Assembly: GCA_963773085.1 (NCBI GenBank)
Contig: CAVYZS010000013.1
Location: 1 to 64,000, forward strand
Length of the DNA stretch: 64,000 nucleotides
Origin: JAENVT01 sp963773085
GTDB taxonomy: Bacteria > Actinomycetota > Acidimicrobiia > Acidimicrobiales > Ilumatobacteraceae
Direction of reading: 5' to 3'
Below are positions 38,339 through 47,826 of the stretch, in pieces. The stretch's first letter is position 1, and every line of letters begins with the position of its first letter. Below the pieces are notes generated by a model. The model did no database searches and was not told where the DNA came from. It worked only from the letters and a program-made list of their open reading frames with translations. The translations under genes were made by a program, and so were the position numbers.

Positions 38339-38725
38339 ATGCCGCCAAAGTCACCGAACCCGGAGGAGCTGGCCGCTCTTCGAGGTCGCGCCGAGAAGTT
38401 CGCCACCGCACCGCGAATGACGGCCGCCCTTCAAGCCGCGCTCGCCAATCCCGATGACATTCGAACAGCCATCAAGGACCCCGCAGGCTTCTTGAACAGT
38501 CATGGCGTCCGCATTCCTCCGTCACTGGATGTGGAGTTCTATGACCGAGAGCCGCGCACGTTGCCCGGACCCGACTGGTTTCCATTCGTCCTCGAGTTCT
38601 TCAACTGCCGCACCTACTACGTGCGCGTCTGTGACGACCAAGCCCCTCCGCTCTGCAAGTGGCGCGAGGAGTCGGTGTGCTTCGGTTTCCGTATCTATCC
38701 GAGAGGGATCCCCAAGATCGGTTAG
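38339..38725 (+). CDS. small protein with NHLP-leader-like domain and four cysteines
   Basis: 128 residues with a strong AGGAGG site before the ATG. Residues about 30-70 (ALANPDDIRTAIKDPAGFLN and SHGVRIPPSLDVEFYD) resemble the nitrile-hydratase alpha / NHLP leader fold, where D-P-x-x-x-L-x-x-x-G-x-x-x-P precedes a V-x-V-x strand. The C-terminal half has Cys residues in NCRTYYVRVCDD, PLCKW and SVCFGF. A RiPP precursor, a free-standing NHase-like fold or an unrelated protein are all possible. No lanthionine, YcaO or transporter gene adjoins, which argues against a complete RiPP cluster. Intact frame. Confidence 0.55.
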   Translation: MPPKSPNPEELAALRGRAEKFATAPRMTAALQAALANPDDIRTAIKDPAGFLNSHGVRIPPSLDVEFYDREPRTLPGPDWFPFVLEFFNCRTYYVRVCDDQAPPLCKWREESVCFGFRIYPRGIPKIG

Positions 38726-38844
38726 CGCGTGATGCGCTATCTCTATCGAGGTCGGGGCATCAGACTGTCGACCGGGGGTGATCCGGGTGTCGTTGTCATT
38801 GAGACCGTATCGCCGCCCTAGCCGCTTCCGGCGAGTGAGTGGTT

Positions 38845-39216
38845 TCAGGGCGCCATACCGTCGAACACGACTTCGACCATCGGGGCCGTCTCCACGAGTA
38901 CGTCCAGCGGCTGCTGGGTCCGATACCACGTCGCGCTCAGATGTTCGAGAACAGCACGACGGGTTGCCGTATCGGCGACCGGTATCGCTCGTGCGGCGAG
39001 ATCGAGGTGGGCGTGGCGCTTGAGGTGCACGGCAAGGCTCGGGTCCGCGTGGAGGTTGGCCAGCCAGTCCCGTTGACCCGATGTCCCCGTGATGAAGAAA
39101 CGGCCGTCGACGTCGAGCATCCAGATTTCGATCCGGCGAGGCAACCCGGTGTGCCGTCCCGTTGTCGTGATGTCCACGGTCGGATCGTCAGCGAGTTCGA
39201 CGCGGACAACATCCAC
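38845..39216 (-). CDS. nitroreductase/quinone reductase family protein (DDN-like, probably F420-dependent)
   Basis: Intact 123-residue split-barrel protein. TTTGRHTGLPRRIEIWMLD is the family signature near residue 18, and SGQRDWLANLHADPSLAVHL is the cofactor-binding loop seen in deazaflavin-dependent nitroreductase (DDN)-type proteins of actinobacteria. Likely reduces quinones or nitro compounds with F420H2. Stands alone; the flanking genes read away from it or are separated by more than 100 bases. Confidence 0.82.
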   Translation of the reverse strand: MDVVRVELADDPTVDITTTGRHTGLPRRIEIWMLDVDGRFFITGTSGQRDWLANLHADPSLAVHLKRHAHLDLAARAIPVADTATRRAVLEHLSATWYRTQQPLDVLVETAPMVEVVFDGMAP

Positions 39217-39552
39217 AGTGGCAGCGTACGGCGCCCAACTTCGTCCACGCTACGTGCCGCTCGGCATGAAGCGCGGATGCGCCGATCGGATCGGGCACCA
39301 ATCCGGCGGCCGATCACGCCCGGATTTCCCAGCCTCAAGCACCACCGGTGATCCAACGAACGCTCATACCGCGCGATGTTCGACGTCTTCGACGAGGTCT
39401 TCACCGAGCGGACGCTCACCCCCGAGAGGTGCCCCGGCGCCGCAGCGCCAAAATGCGCCGATCTGGCGCGTTCGGCGAGGGCTGAGCGTTCGTCCTTCTG
39501 CGCCGCGTGTGATGCGCTGATCGTGAATCTCGAACGTGACAGTGTTCAGACC

Positions 39553-40377
39553 ATGAATTCCATGGCCCGCCGGATGTTCGAACTGGTCGAGCCGATCGGT
39601 GTCATCCCTTACTCGGCCGATGAACCCAACGAGGCGATGTTCGCCCTCGGGTTCACCAACTACTGGGACACCTACTTCGCCGGGCGAGCGGCACCCCTTG
39701 GCCTGGTCGCGGCGGAGGTGGTGGACGCGCTGTTCTACAACTTCGCTCCCGGCGAAGTGGCTCGCCACATCCCGAAGGTGTGGCGCACCACCACGCCCGA
39801 ATCAGCGATCGCTGCTCGTCAGATGGGCTGCGTGAAGGCGCTGCGTCGGATCCTCGGCGATCGCGTCGACTCTGTCGCCTTCGCTCGCGCCGCCGAACTG
39901 TTGATCAAGGCGGCGACCAGCGCCCCGGTCGAGGGCCGACCGATGTACGCCGCGCTGCGCACGATTCCGATCCCTGACGACGTGGTGGCTCGCCTCTTCC
40001 ATGCAGCCTCCTTGCTGCGCGAGCACCGTGGCGACGGGCACATCGCGGCCCTGATGATCGAGGGTGTCGGCGGCCTCGAAGCGCATGTGCTCTTCGCCCT
40101 CGACATGGACATGCCGGCAGCGAAGTTCGGACGCATCCACCACCTACCGGCAGCGCAACTCGGCGCCGTGATAGGTGGGATGCGCGATCGCGGCTTGATC
40201 GGGGATGACGGTTGGCTGAGCGAACGGGGTCGCGCCGTCAAACGGCGGGTCGAGTCGTTCACCGACGACCTCGCGGCGAAGCCCTATGAGAGCCTTGAGC
40301 CGGGCGAGCTCGATGAGCTGACGTCCGCACTCGAGCCGCTCGCCACACTGCTACTCGCCGCCCAAGACTGGAGCTGA
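39553..40377 (+). CDS. SCO6745-family protein (winged-helix-like)
   Basis: About 274 residues, intact. It starts MNSMARRMFELVEPIGVIPY, matching the usual SCO6745-family beginning, with NEAMFALGFTNYWDTYFAGR and FAPGEVARHIPKVW. The C-terminal part (GAVIGGMRDRGLIGDDGWLS) looks like a winged helix. Function is unknown; the family is widespread in actinobacteria. The open frame extends to 39376, but the conserved N-terminus supports the later start. The 39217-39552 stretch holds nothing else recognised. Confidence 0.75.
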   Translation: MNSMARRMFELVEPIGVIPYSADEPNEAMFALGFTNYWDTYFAGRAAPLGLVAAEVVDALFYNFAPGEVARHIPKVWRTTTPESAIAARQMGCVKALRRILGDRVDSVAFARAAELLIKAATSAPVEGRPMYAALRTIPIPDDVVARLFHAASLLREHRGDGHIAALMIEGVGGLEAHVLFALDMDMPAAKFGRIHHLPAAQLGAVIGGMRDRGLIGDDGWLSERGRAVKRRVESFTDDLAAKPYESLEPGELDELTSALEPLATLLLAAQDWS

Positions 40378-40390
40378 TGTCGCTGGCGGT

Positions 40391-40651
40391 TCAGTCCGCG
40401 AAGTCGTTGGCGAGCCGATCGAGGATGTGGTGAGTGCCGTGTTCGCGGCGTGCCGATCTGATCGGGCGTGAGGCGCGTTGGGCGACCGCGAGCCGGCGCG
40501 GCACTTGGGTCCGGCGCTGGGTACATGGCGAGGCGCGCTGGCCGACGACCTCGCCGTTCACCAGGTCGCGCGGCAACCGCATCTCGCCGAAGCGGTGCCC
40601 GAAGTCCAGCCCACCGGCAGCGGCGCTACTTTCTCGACTTCGCGAATTCAT
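40391..40651 (-). CDS. small hypothetical protein, overlapping operon end
   Basis: 86 residues beginning MNSRSRESSAAAGGLDFGH, arginine-rich, not recognised. Support comes from a four-base ATGA overlap with the stop of the upstream membrane protein gene, and from mostly G/C third codon positions in this frame. It is the last gene of the DUF4129-MoxR-DUF58 operon and converges with the SCO6745 gene. A frameshift in the middle cannot be excluded. Confidence 0.45.
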   Translation of the reverse strand: MNSRSRESSAAAGGLDFGHRFGEMRLPRDLVNGEVVGQRASPCTQRRTQVPRRLAVAQRASRPIRSARREHGTHHILDRLANDFAD

Positions 40652-41202
40652 GGGCCTGGTCCTGCGTCCAAGGTGCCGTCGCGGGCCCATAGCCCTGCGA
40701 TCGCGATCGCTACCAAGGACGCTGTAACCAGCACCGCGCTGCTCGCTACGTGATGGCCGTGGATCGCCGCTACGACGGCCCAGGTTCCAACGCTCGCAAC
40801 CATCACGGCCAAGGATCGGCGCATCCAGCGGCGGCACATTGCTCGAGTCCACGTCGCAGCCGGTGGGGCGACACTCGCGGCGGCCATCGAAGCGTGGAAC
40901 GCAGCGAGCGACACTGCTGCTCCGACGGACCAGGGCGTCGTCCGATCGTGGACCGTGACCAGCCACTCGACGCCGACGACCAGCACGACGAGCAACCCGA
41001 CGTGACTGTCAGGGAGCACGACGCACGCGAGGGCTAGCCCGAAGATCACGACGTTGACGACCGGAACTGTGTGGCCGGCCGCGAGCCAGGTGCACGCCAC
41101 GGCGACCACCGTGCTCGCGAGTATGAGGACACGAAGCACCAAACCGACACCGCGTACGCGCGACAACAGCCACCATGAGTCTGGAGAGCGAGCGTCGTTC
41201 AT
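40648..41202 (-). CDS. multi-helix membrane protein of the MoxR/DUF58 operon
   Basis: About 184 residues starting MNDARSPDSWWLLSRV. At least five hydrophobic helices are visible, among them LVLRVLILASTVVAVACTWL, VVNVVIFGLALACVVLP and VGLLVVLVVGVEWLVTV. Not assigned to a named family. It overlaps the DUF58 gene by four bases (ATGA) and the small gene downstream likewise. Probably assists the MoxR-linked membrane complex. Confidence 0.7.
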   Translation of the reverse strand: MNDARSPDSWWLLSRVRGVGLVLRVLILASTVVAVACTWLAAGHTVPVVNVVIFGLALACVVLPDSHVGLLVVLVVGVEWLVTVHDRTTPWSVGAAVSLAAFHASMAAASVAPPAATWTRAMCRRWMRRSLAVMVASVGTWAVVAAIHGHHVASSAVLVTASLVAIAIAGLWARDGTLDAGPGP

Positions 41203-42502
41203 CGACGCCGGGCCATCCGGACTCCGGCGTGGCGTTGCAGGTCGCGCAACACGACATCGAGGCTTCCGGGTCCCCGCCACGGGACGACGGCGATACCTGC
41301 CTCTCCGACCCGCCGAATTTCGCGCTCGCGCTCGAGCAATCTGATCCGCCAGGCGATCCCGACGTATGGGTCGTCTGGGTCGCTCTGGGTGATGTCAGCG
41401 GGGAGACAGTCGATTACCAGAACCGTCAGGCCGTGCTCGGCGATCGTCACCGCACGTTGGAGCGCCGTGGGCGACACCAAGGGGGACAGCATCACGACCA
41501 GCGCACCTTGCCCGAGGCCGCGTGGCATTCGCCCGTCGTCGGCGAGTTCGGTCGCCGGCTCGATGCTGGCCATGACCTCCAGCATCCGGCGCAGTTGGCG
41601 ATACCCGGTCGCCGGTGGCAGTCGTCGCATGCCTCGCGCGCCAATCACCACCAGCGCGACGCGGTCGCCGGTGCTGATGTAGTGCTCGGCGATCGCGCCG
41701 GCCGCGCGCAGCGAGACATCCAGGCTCGAGGCGCGGCCGTCGATCCCGTCGCTCTCGCCGACGTCATTGAGCGCGTCGATGAGCAGCACGACGTGTCGAT
41801 CGTGATCAGCCCACGTCGAGGTGACATGCAAGGTGCCTGTGCGCAGCGACTGAGCCCAGTGGATGCGGCGTAGTCGGTCACCGGGCTGGAAGGGACGGAT
41901 GCTTGCGAACTCGGTCCCGCTGCCCTGTCTGGGCGAGCGGTTCACTCCGACGAGGCCGGGGGTACGCACGGGTGGAGCCGAAGCGTCGAATCGTGAGGGT
42001 TGCGGGAGAGCAAGCAGAGTGCGGGCGTTCGATTCTCCCTGCTTCGGAGCACACCGGAAGCCGGCCCACGCGCTCGAAGCGACGACGAGTGCAGGACCGA
42101 CTCGCCGAGATCCCCAGCGAGTCGGGCGGATCACCATCGCGAGCGGCTCGTCGCCGTCGTCACGAAGGCTGACGACGACCTGCCCATCGACCGGTTGCCG
42201 ATCGATCCACGTCGTCGCCTCGAGCACGGCCGCCACGTCGTCGACCCGGCCTTCCGGATCGCGCACCTCGATGTGCCACGTCGTCGCTTCGCCCTCCCGG
42301 ACTACGCCGTGGCCGATCGAATGGCGCACCTCCGGCAAACACCGTGGCCGCAGCATGACCGCCCAAACTGCGGCACCCACCAGCGGAGTAGCGAGCACCA
42401 GCAGGTCGGGGCGGCGGGCCAGCACGGCAGCGACCGCGAGCAGCAGACCGCCGAGCAGCGCGCGGGCGTGCGCAGTCGTCGGTCGCCAGCAGTCCTCCGG
42501 CT

Positions 42503-42506
<4 letters not shown>
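41199..42506 (-). CDS. DUF58-domain protein
   Basis: About 435 residues with two N-terminal membrane helices (ARALLGGLLLAVAAVLARRP, then LLVLATPLVGAAVWAVML), an immunoglobulin-like region and the DUF58 core FASIRPFQPGDRLRRIHWAQ. A vWA-like section follows (HVVLLIDALND). The start is GTG 42506, which overlaps the MoxR stop as GTGA; the longer open frame to 42593 lies inside moxR and is rejected. DUF58 proteins work with MoxR AAA+ ATPases, probably in assembly or maintenance of envelope proteins. Confidence 0.87.
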
Positions 42507-43494
<988 letters not shown>

Positions 43495-43498
<4 letters not shown>

Positions 43499-43962
43499 AG
43501 CGACTCGATATCGGTGATGATGCGGCCCAGCTGGCGCACGGCAACGGCCGGTCGTTGGGCTGCGACGAGATGACGCAGGGTCGGGGTGAGCACCTCCATC
43601 GCCGCGGCAGGATCCGTGGCACGGTCGATGTGACGGTGGGCAAGCAGCCGATCATCGACGAGATCGACAAGAGTTCGGCGGAGCTCGGCCGAACCGAACC
43701 ACCGCGCGTCGTGCAGTTCGAGTGCGCAACGAGCTGACCCGCGGATCGCACCGCGTGTAGAGCGGCGACGCACCTGCGGCGGCCGGGTCCACCCGACCCG
43801 GATGACCACGTGTGAGAGGTCGACCGTCACCACGATCACCGCCGAAACGACAGCGACGATGCCCGCTAATACGAGCACCGCCGGGCGCGCGTTGCTAGCC
43901 GCAAGCGAGACAGAGAACACCAGCCAGACGCACACCATCGCCAGCGCGCGCCAGCGCGTCAC
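43495..43962 (-). CDS. small membrane protein of the MoxR/DUF58 operon
   Basis: About 155 residues from GTG 43962 (MTRWRALAMVCVWLVFSVSL, read from GTG). Two N-terminal helices are followed by a soluble C-terminal part, RRTLVDLVDDRLLAHRHIDR, typical of small proteins placed before moxR in actinobacterial clusters. GTG overlaps a TGA available to the upstream gene in a neighbouring frame. Function unknown. Confidence 0.7.
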
Positions 43963-44647
43963 GTGAGAACCTGACGCTTGATCGCAGCGCGGCCTCAACG
44001 CGATTCAGGGCGGCCAACGCTCGAGTCCGATGGTCGTCGCGCAGTTCGTGACGAGAGAAACGCGCCTCCCGATACAGCGCTGCCAGCTCCCGGATCGGTG
44101 CCGGATCGATCGACGATGCCGCCACCACACGTTCGACGTACTCCGTCGACGTCTCAGCCGCGTCACGCGGCAGCCCCGCTGCGGCGGCATCGCGTTCGAG
44201 CTGCATCCAACAGGCGACGATCGCGTTGCGCGGGCTACCTCCAGCCAGTGCGACGCGAGCAGCTTCAACGTCGATCGCCAACTCACGCTCGGCCACCTCC
44301 GGCAGCGCCGTGACCTGCCGGACCGATCGCTCACGCACACCACGCCGCCCGGGCCTGGGCCACATGCCCGCCCTCACAATCCATACGGCCACCGTCACAG
44401 CGAGGACGATCAACAGCACACCGAGGAGCTGAAAGAACACATCGCCCCAATGGTGCTGGTCGCCACGATCAGGCGGCACCGAGTCCGGCGGTGCGACCGT
44501 ATCAAGTGGGTCGGCCGTACCGACCGACGATGGACCTACGTCCCCTGGTGGTGTGATCCAGAGCCGAACCGGGCCCGACGACGCTGCCAACACCAACAGC
44601 ACCATGGCGACCCCGGTGGCAGCACCTGCCACAAGCCTCCGGTCCAT
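43960..44647 (-). CDS. DUF4129-domain membrane protein
   Basis: About 228 residues starting MDRRLVAGAATGVAMVLLVL. An N-terminal helix, a proline/aspartate-rich outer loop and a second helix (VFFQLLGVLLIVLAVTVAVW) are followed by the cytoplasmic DUF4129 domain: GGSPRNAIVACWMQLERDA, ETSTEYVERV and IRELAALYREARFSRHEL. The open frame runs on to 43895 within the next gene; a one-base change near 43990 would instead end it at a TGA overlapping the next GTG, which fits the operon's pattern. First gene of the MoxR operon. Confidence 0.78.
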
Positions 44648-44879
44648 ACGGGTCACCCTACAACGAGGCACTCGCACCGATTCGCAGCTAGTGCACGCGA
44701 TCGCCCTTGCGGCCCAGGGATGCGGCGAGGATTCTCACTTCCGGTAGCGCATCGCTGGATGATCAGGTTCGTTTCGATCCGGGTAGGCGCGCCTGAACGA
44801 GCCGCTGGCGCTGCCGAGTTCAGATCGGGAGCTCCATCCAAGACGAGCGACGGCGCGGGGCCGCGTCTCAGTCGCGCGC

Positions 44880-45455
44880 TCACCGAGTGGAGCGATCTGC
44901 CTCCCACTGGGCTCTGTCGATCGCATACTCGACGTCGCCTTGCTCGTCGCCAGGGATGCTGACCGGCCAGTCGGCGTGAAACACGCGAACGAAGCGCAAT
45001 CCGGCTTTCTCCATCACCCTGCGAGACCCGGCGTTGACGGCCATCGTCTGGGCGTAGACCCGTTCGATGCCGAGTTCCGTGAACCCCTTGTCGATCAGCG
45101 CCCGCGACACCTCGGTCGCGTACCCCTGACCCCACGACCGACGATGTAGGCGATAGCCGAGTTCCGGCTCGAGCGGCCCGGCGCCCTCGCCGGGCCGAAA
45201 ATGAAACCACCCGACGAACAGACCCGTTGCCTTCTCGATCGCCGCCCAGAATCCGTAGCCTTCGAATTTCTCGTAGTACCCGAGCCACCAATCCAGGGTT
45301 TCGACGAGATCCTCCCGATCGACCGCCGCGCCGTCGTCGATGTAGCGCTTGACCCCAGGATCGCTGTCGAGTCCGACGATCAACTCGAGATCATCGTGGG
45401 TGAACCTCCGAAGCACCAGCCGGTCAGTCTCAACGAACACGTCCACGCCGCACAT
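44880..45455 (-). CDS. GNAT-family N-acetyltransferase
   Basis: About 191 residues starting MCGVDVFVETDRLVLRRF, the RimJ/RimL-like beginning (acetyltransferase type 3). The acetyl-CoA loop is seen at RSWGQGYATEVSRALIDKGF, and the late motif ERVYAQTMAVNAGSRRVMEK is characteristic. Frame intact. Longer open frame to 45587 lacks coding character. The 44648-44879 stretch before it holds no recognised gene. Confidence 0.85.
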   Translation of the reverse strand: MCGVDVFVETDRLVLRRFTHDDLELIVGLDSDPGVKRYIDDGAAVDREDLVETLDWWLGYYEKFEGYGFWAAIEKATGLFVGWFHFRPGEGAGPLEPELGYRLHRRSWGQGYATEVSRALIDKGFTELGIERVYAQTMAVNAGSRRVMEKAGLRFVRVFHADWPVSIPGDEQGDVEYAIDRAQWEADRSTR

Positions 45456-45541
45456 TGTGGCGGCAATAAATGCCTTCGATGCACAACTAAGAGGCGCCTT
45501 GAAGCGCTGGTGCGCCCTTCTTCGAAGGACCCAGCCACAAT

Positions 45542-45778
45542 GTGCAACGCAGCGCAGCACTGGAGCCCGCCGGACTCGGCGACACACCGGTTCACGCGGT
45601 GCTGTGCTTCACCGACTCCGATTGGGGTTTCTTCGCCAAGCCGATCACGTTCGGAGATGTTACGTGCCTCTGGGCGAAGAAGCTCTGCGAACTGATCAGC
45701 AGACCCGGACCCCTCGACGAACACCAGCGCACGACGATTGGTCATCGGCTCAGCGTCGCCTTACCGCCCACCACCTAA
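45542..45778 (+). pseudogene. NERD-domain protein, C-terminal fragment
   Basis: The reading frame gives VHAVLCFTDSDWGFFAKPIT, then FGDVTCLWAKKLCELI and ALPP near the end. This resembles the C-terminal part of nuclease-related (NERD) domain proteins, where a conserved VLCF strand is followed by an aromatic W and a late PP. The N-terminal domain with the catalytic residues is absent, so this is probably a remnant. The 45779-46014 stretch has two short dyads (CCATTC-N4-GAATGG; GGAACG/CGCGTTCC) and no gene. Confidence 0.5.
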
Positions 45779-46014
45779 CCGCGGAGGCGAGAGCGCTTCG
45801 CGGCCGATCATCGCGATCCAGCCGGCCGACACAACCACGTCTAGACGCACGCTCGCCTTGCAGGTCGTCAGCGACCACACAGTGCAATGTGTCACGCCGG
45901 CAATCGCCAGCGCGACGGACATCGGTCCACGCCATTCGGCAGAATGGACAGTCTCGGAACGCCTCGCGTTCCCTCCACCTGCGTTCCCCCAACTCCTTGG
46001 ATGTTGAAATCACC

Positions 46015-47158
46015 ATGTACTCACCGCGATCGAACTCACCCCGGCACCCTTCTCGACACCCTTCCTGGCAGCGGGGGCGCTGTTTCAGTGCCGTCCTAGG
46101 TCTGCTCTCCCTGGTCGGAGCTGCTGCCGCGTGCAGCAGCGACAGCCAGTCGGCCGCCACCACGGAGGCGGCGACCACGACGACCACGAAGGCGACCACC
46201 ACCACCGAGGAATCGACCACCACCAGCGAGGAGGCGACGACCACCACGGAGGCGGCGACCACGACGACGGTGCCCGCCGAGCCGGTCTACCCGTTGACCG
46301 GGGTGGAGAACCCGGATCCCGTGCTCGCCGCTCGCCCGGCGCTGATCGTCAAGATCGACAACGCCGGCGGGGCACGCCCGCAGAGCGGGTTCAACGAAGC
46401 CGACCTGGTGATCGAAGAGATCGTCAACGACCACATCACGCGCTTCGCGATGGTGTTCCAGAGCGGCGACAGCGATCCCGTCGGACCGATCCGTTCCGGC
46501 CGGCTCCAAGACGTCGCCCTGTTCACCGCGCTCGACCATCCGCTCTTCGCGTGGAGCGGTGGCAACGCCACGGTGACCAACGAGATCAACAACAGCGAAC
46601 TGGTCAACATCGGCCCGAGCCGGGCCCCGGTGTACCACCGGGCGACGGACCGCAAGATCCCCCACAACCTCTACTCGAGCACCGCTGCCCTGTACACGCA
46701 GACGCCGCCGTTCGCGCCACCCGCCAAGCAGCAGTTCGCCTACCGCGAGCCGGGCGTGCCCGCGGCGGGCACACCGAGCGCCGGAGTGACAGTGAAGCTC
46801 GACTCCATCGATGTCGGCTGGGACTGGAACGCAGGCGGACGGCGTGTACTACCGGACGATGGAGGGCCGCCGGCACATGGACCGCAACAGCGGTCAGGTG
46901 AGCACCAACAACGTCGTCGTGCTGGCGATGGACTACGCGCCGGGCATCTCCGGCAGCCCCGACGCGCAGACGCTCGGCAGCGGTGAGGTGTTCGTCTTTA
47001 CCGGGGGCAACTACATCCACGGCACCTGGAGTCGCAACGACATCCACGACCCGTTTGCACTGGTCGGCGACGACGGCAAGATCATCCAGCTCCAGCCGGG
47101 TCGCACGTTCATCGAGCTGCCCCGCCAGGACAGCACGCTGCCGCTGGGCCCTGCCTGA
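46015..47158 (+). CDS. DUF3048 (YerB-type) lipoprotein, frameshifted
   Basis: Secreted lipoprotein of about 380 residues. A signal peptide with lipobox VGAAAACSSDS is followed by a Thr/Glu-rich low-complexity linker and the DUF3048 domain, starting YPLTGVENPDPVLAARPALI with VKIDNAGGARPQSG and ADLVIEEIV. The frame switches at about 46835: DVGWDWNAGG is followed in another frame by DGVYYRTMEGRRHMDRNSG and VVVLAMDYAPGI, continuing to LPLGPA. Role of DUF3048 proteins is poorly known, with envelope location. Confidence 0.85.
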
Positions 47159-47246
47159 CGGCGCGTCCCATGGCTCGTCAGGGACGGCGGGCGCATACGG
47201 CGTGCCCCGGATCGCCGGTTCGCGGGTGGACTGTGGTGAAAAGTCT

Positions 47247-47270
47247 TACGATCTGTCGTAGAATTGTCGT
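47247..47270 (+). promoter_or_regulatory. leaderless promoter/operator of toxin-antitoxin pair
   Basis: TACGA-TCTG-TCGTA is a perfect dyad (47247-47260). Its right arm overlaps TAGAAT (47259-47264), a good -10 box lying only six bases before the antitoxin ATG. Transcription would thus start at or next to the ATG, giving a leaderless mRNA, and no Shine-Dalgarno is present. Autoregulation at the -10 is typical of such pairs. Confidence 0.6.
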
Positions 47271-47501
47271 ATGCCAGTCGTCAACTTTCGAACCGACGAA
47301 CGCTCTGAACGGGCGCTCGCTGAACTGATGGCCGACGGATCGACTGCGTCAGACGCCATTCGTCAGGCCCTCGTTGACGCCGTGCGACTTCGTCGACGCG
47401 AACAGATGCGCGCCGAGTCGCTGGCGTTGATGAATGATGACGCGGACCGCGCCGAAAGCCGCCAGGTGCTGCTGGAGATGGACGAGCTCCGTGCGTGGTG
47501 A
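47271..47501 (+). CDS. antitoxin of MazEF-type toxin-antitoxin pair
   Basis: 76 residues. An N-terminal ribbon-helix-helix-like DNA-binding part (MPVVNFRTDERSERALAELM) and an acidic C-terminal tail likely to bind the toxin (NDDADRAESRQVLLEMDELR). The coding frame overlaps the toxin start by 11 bases. It should dimerise on the dyad at 47247-47260 and neutralise the toxin. Assignment rests on length, position and partner. Confidence 0.75.
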   Translation: MPVVNFRTDERSERALAELMADGSTASDAIRQALVDAVRLRRREQMRAESLALMNDDADRAESRQVLLEMDELRAW

Positions 47502-47805
47502 CATCCACCGACTTCGCGCTCCTGGTGACACCCGACGAAATGAACAGCGAGGAAGCCGGTACGCCGTCATCGTCCAATCGGATGACCTGATGCTGTCGAC
47601 CGTGCTCGCGGCACCCACATCACGTTCTGCGCTACCAAGCATTTTTCGTCCGACGATCACAATCCACGAGGAGCAGACCCAGGTCCTGATAGAGCAGACC
47701 TCCGCCGTTGCACCGGAACGACTCGGCGAGTTTGTCGGACGTGTCACCTACGAGGAACTTGTCGCTATCGACGACGGGTTGCGACTGGCCCTGGCACTGG
47801 ATTGA
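47491..47805 (+). CDS. MazF/PemK-type endoribonuclease toxin
   Basis: About 104 residues from GTG 47491, starting VRGDIHRLRAPGDTRRNEQR, with SRYAVIVQSDDLMLSTVLAA and QTQVLIEQTSAV as in MazF/PemK SH3-fold toxins. RNase activity cleaving mRNA is the family's known function. The longer open frame to 47434 is inside the antitoxin. Frame intact. Confidence 0.85.
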   Translation: MRGDIHRLRAPGDTRRNEQRGSRYAVIVQSDDLMLSTVLAAPTSRSALPSIFRPTITIHEEQTQVLIEQTSAVAPERLGEFVGRVTYEELVAIDDGLRLALALD

Positions 47806-47826
47806 CATCGGTTTGCCGTCCGGTCG

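Noticed and set aside
46131..46270. Tandem repeat array of regulatory meaning
   Set aside because: Thr/Glu-rich codon repetition is simply the flexible linker of the DUF3048 lipoprotein.
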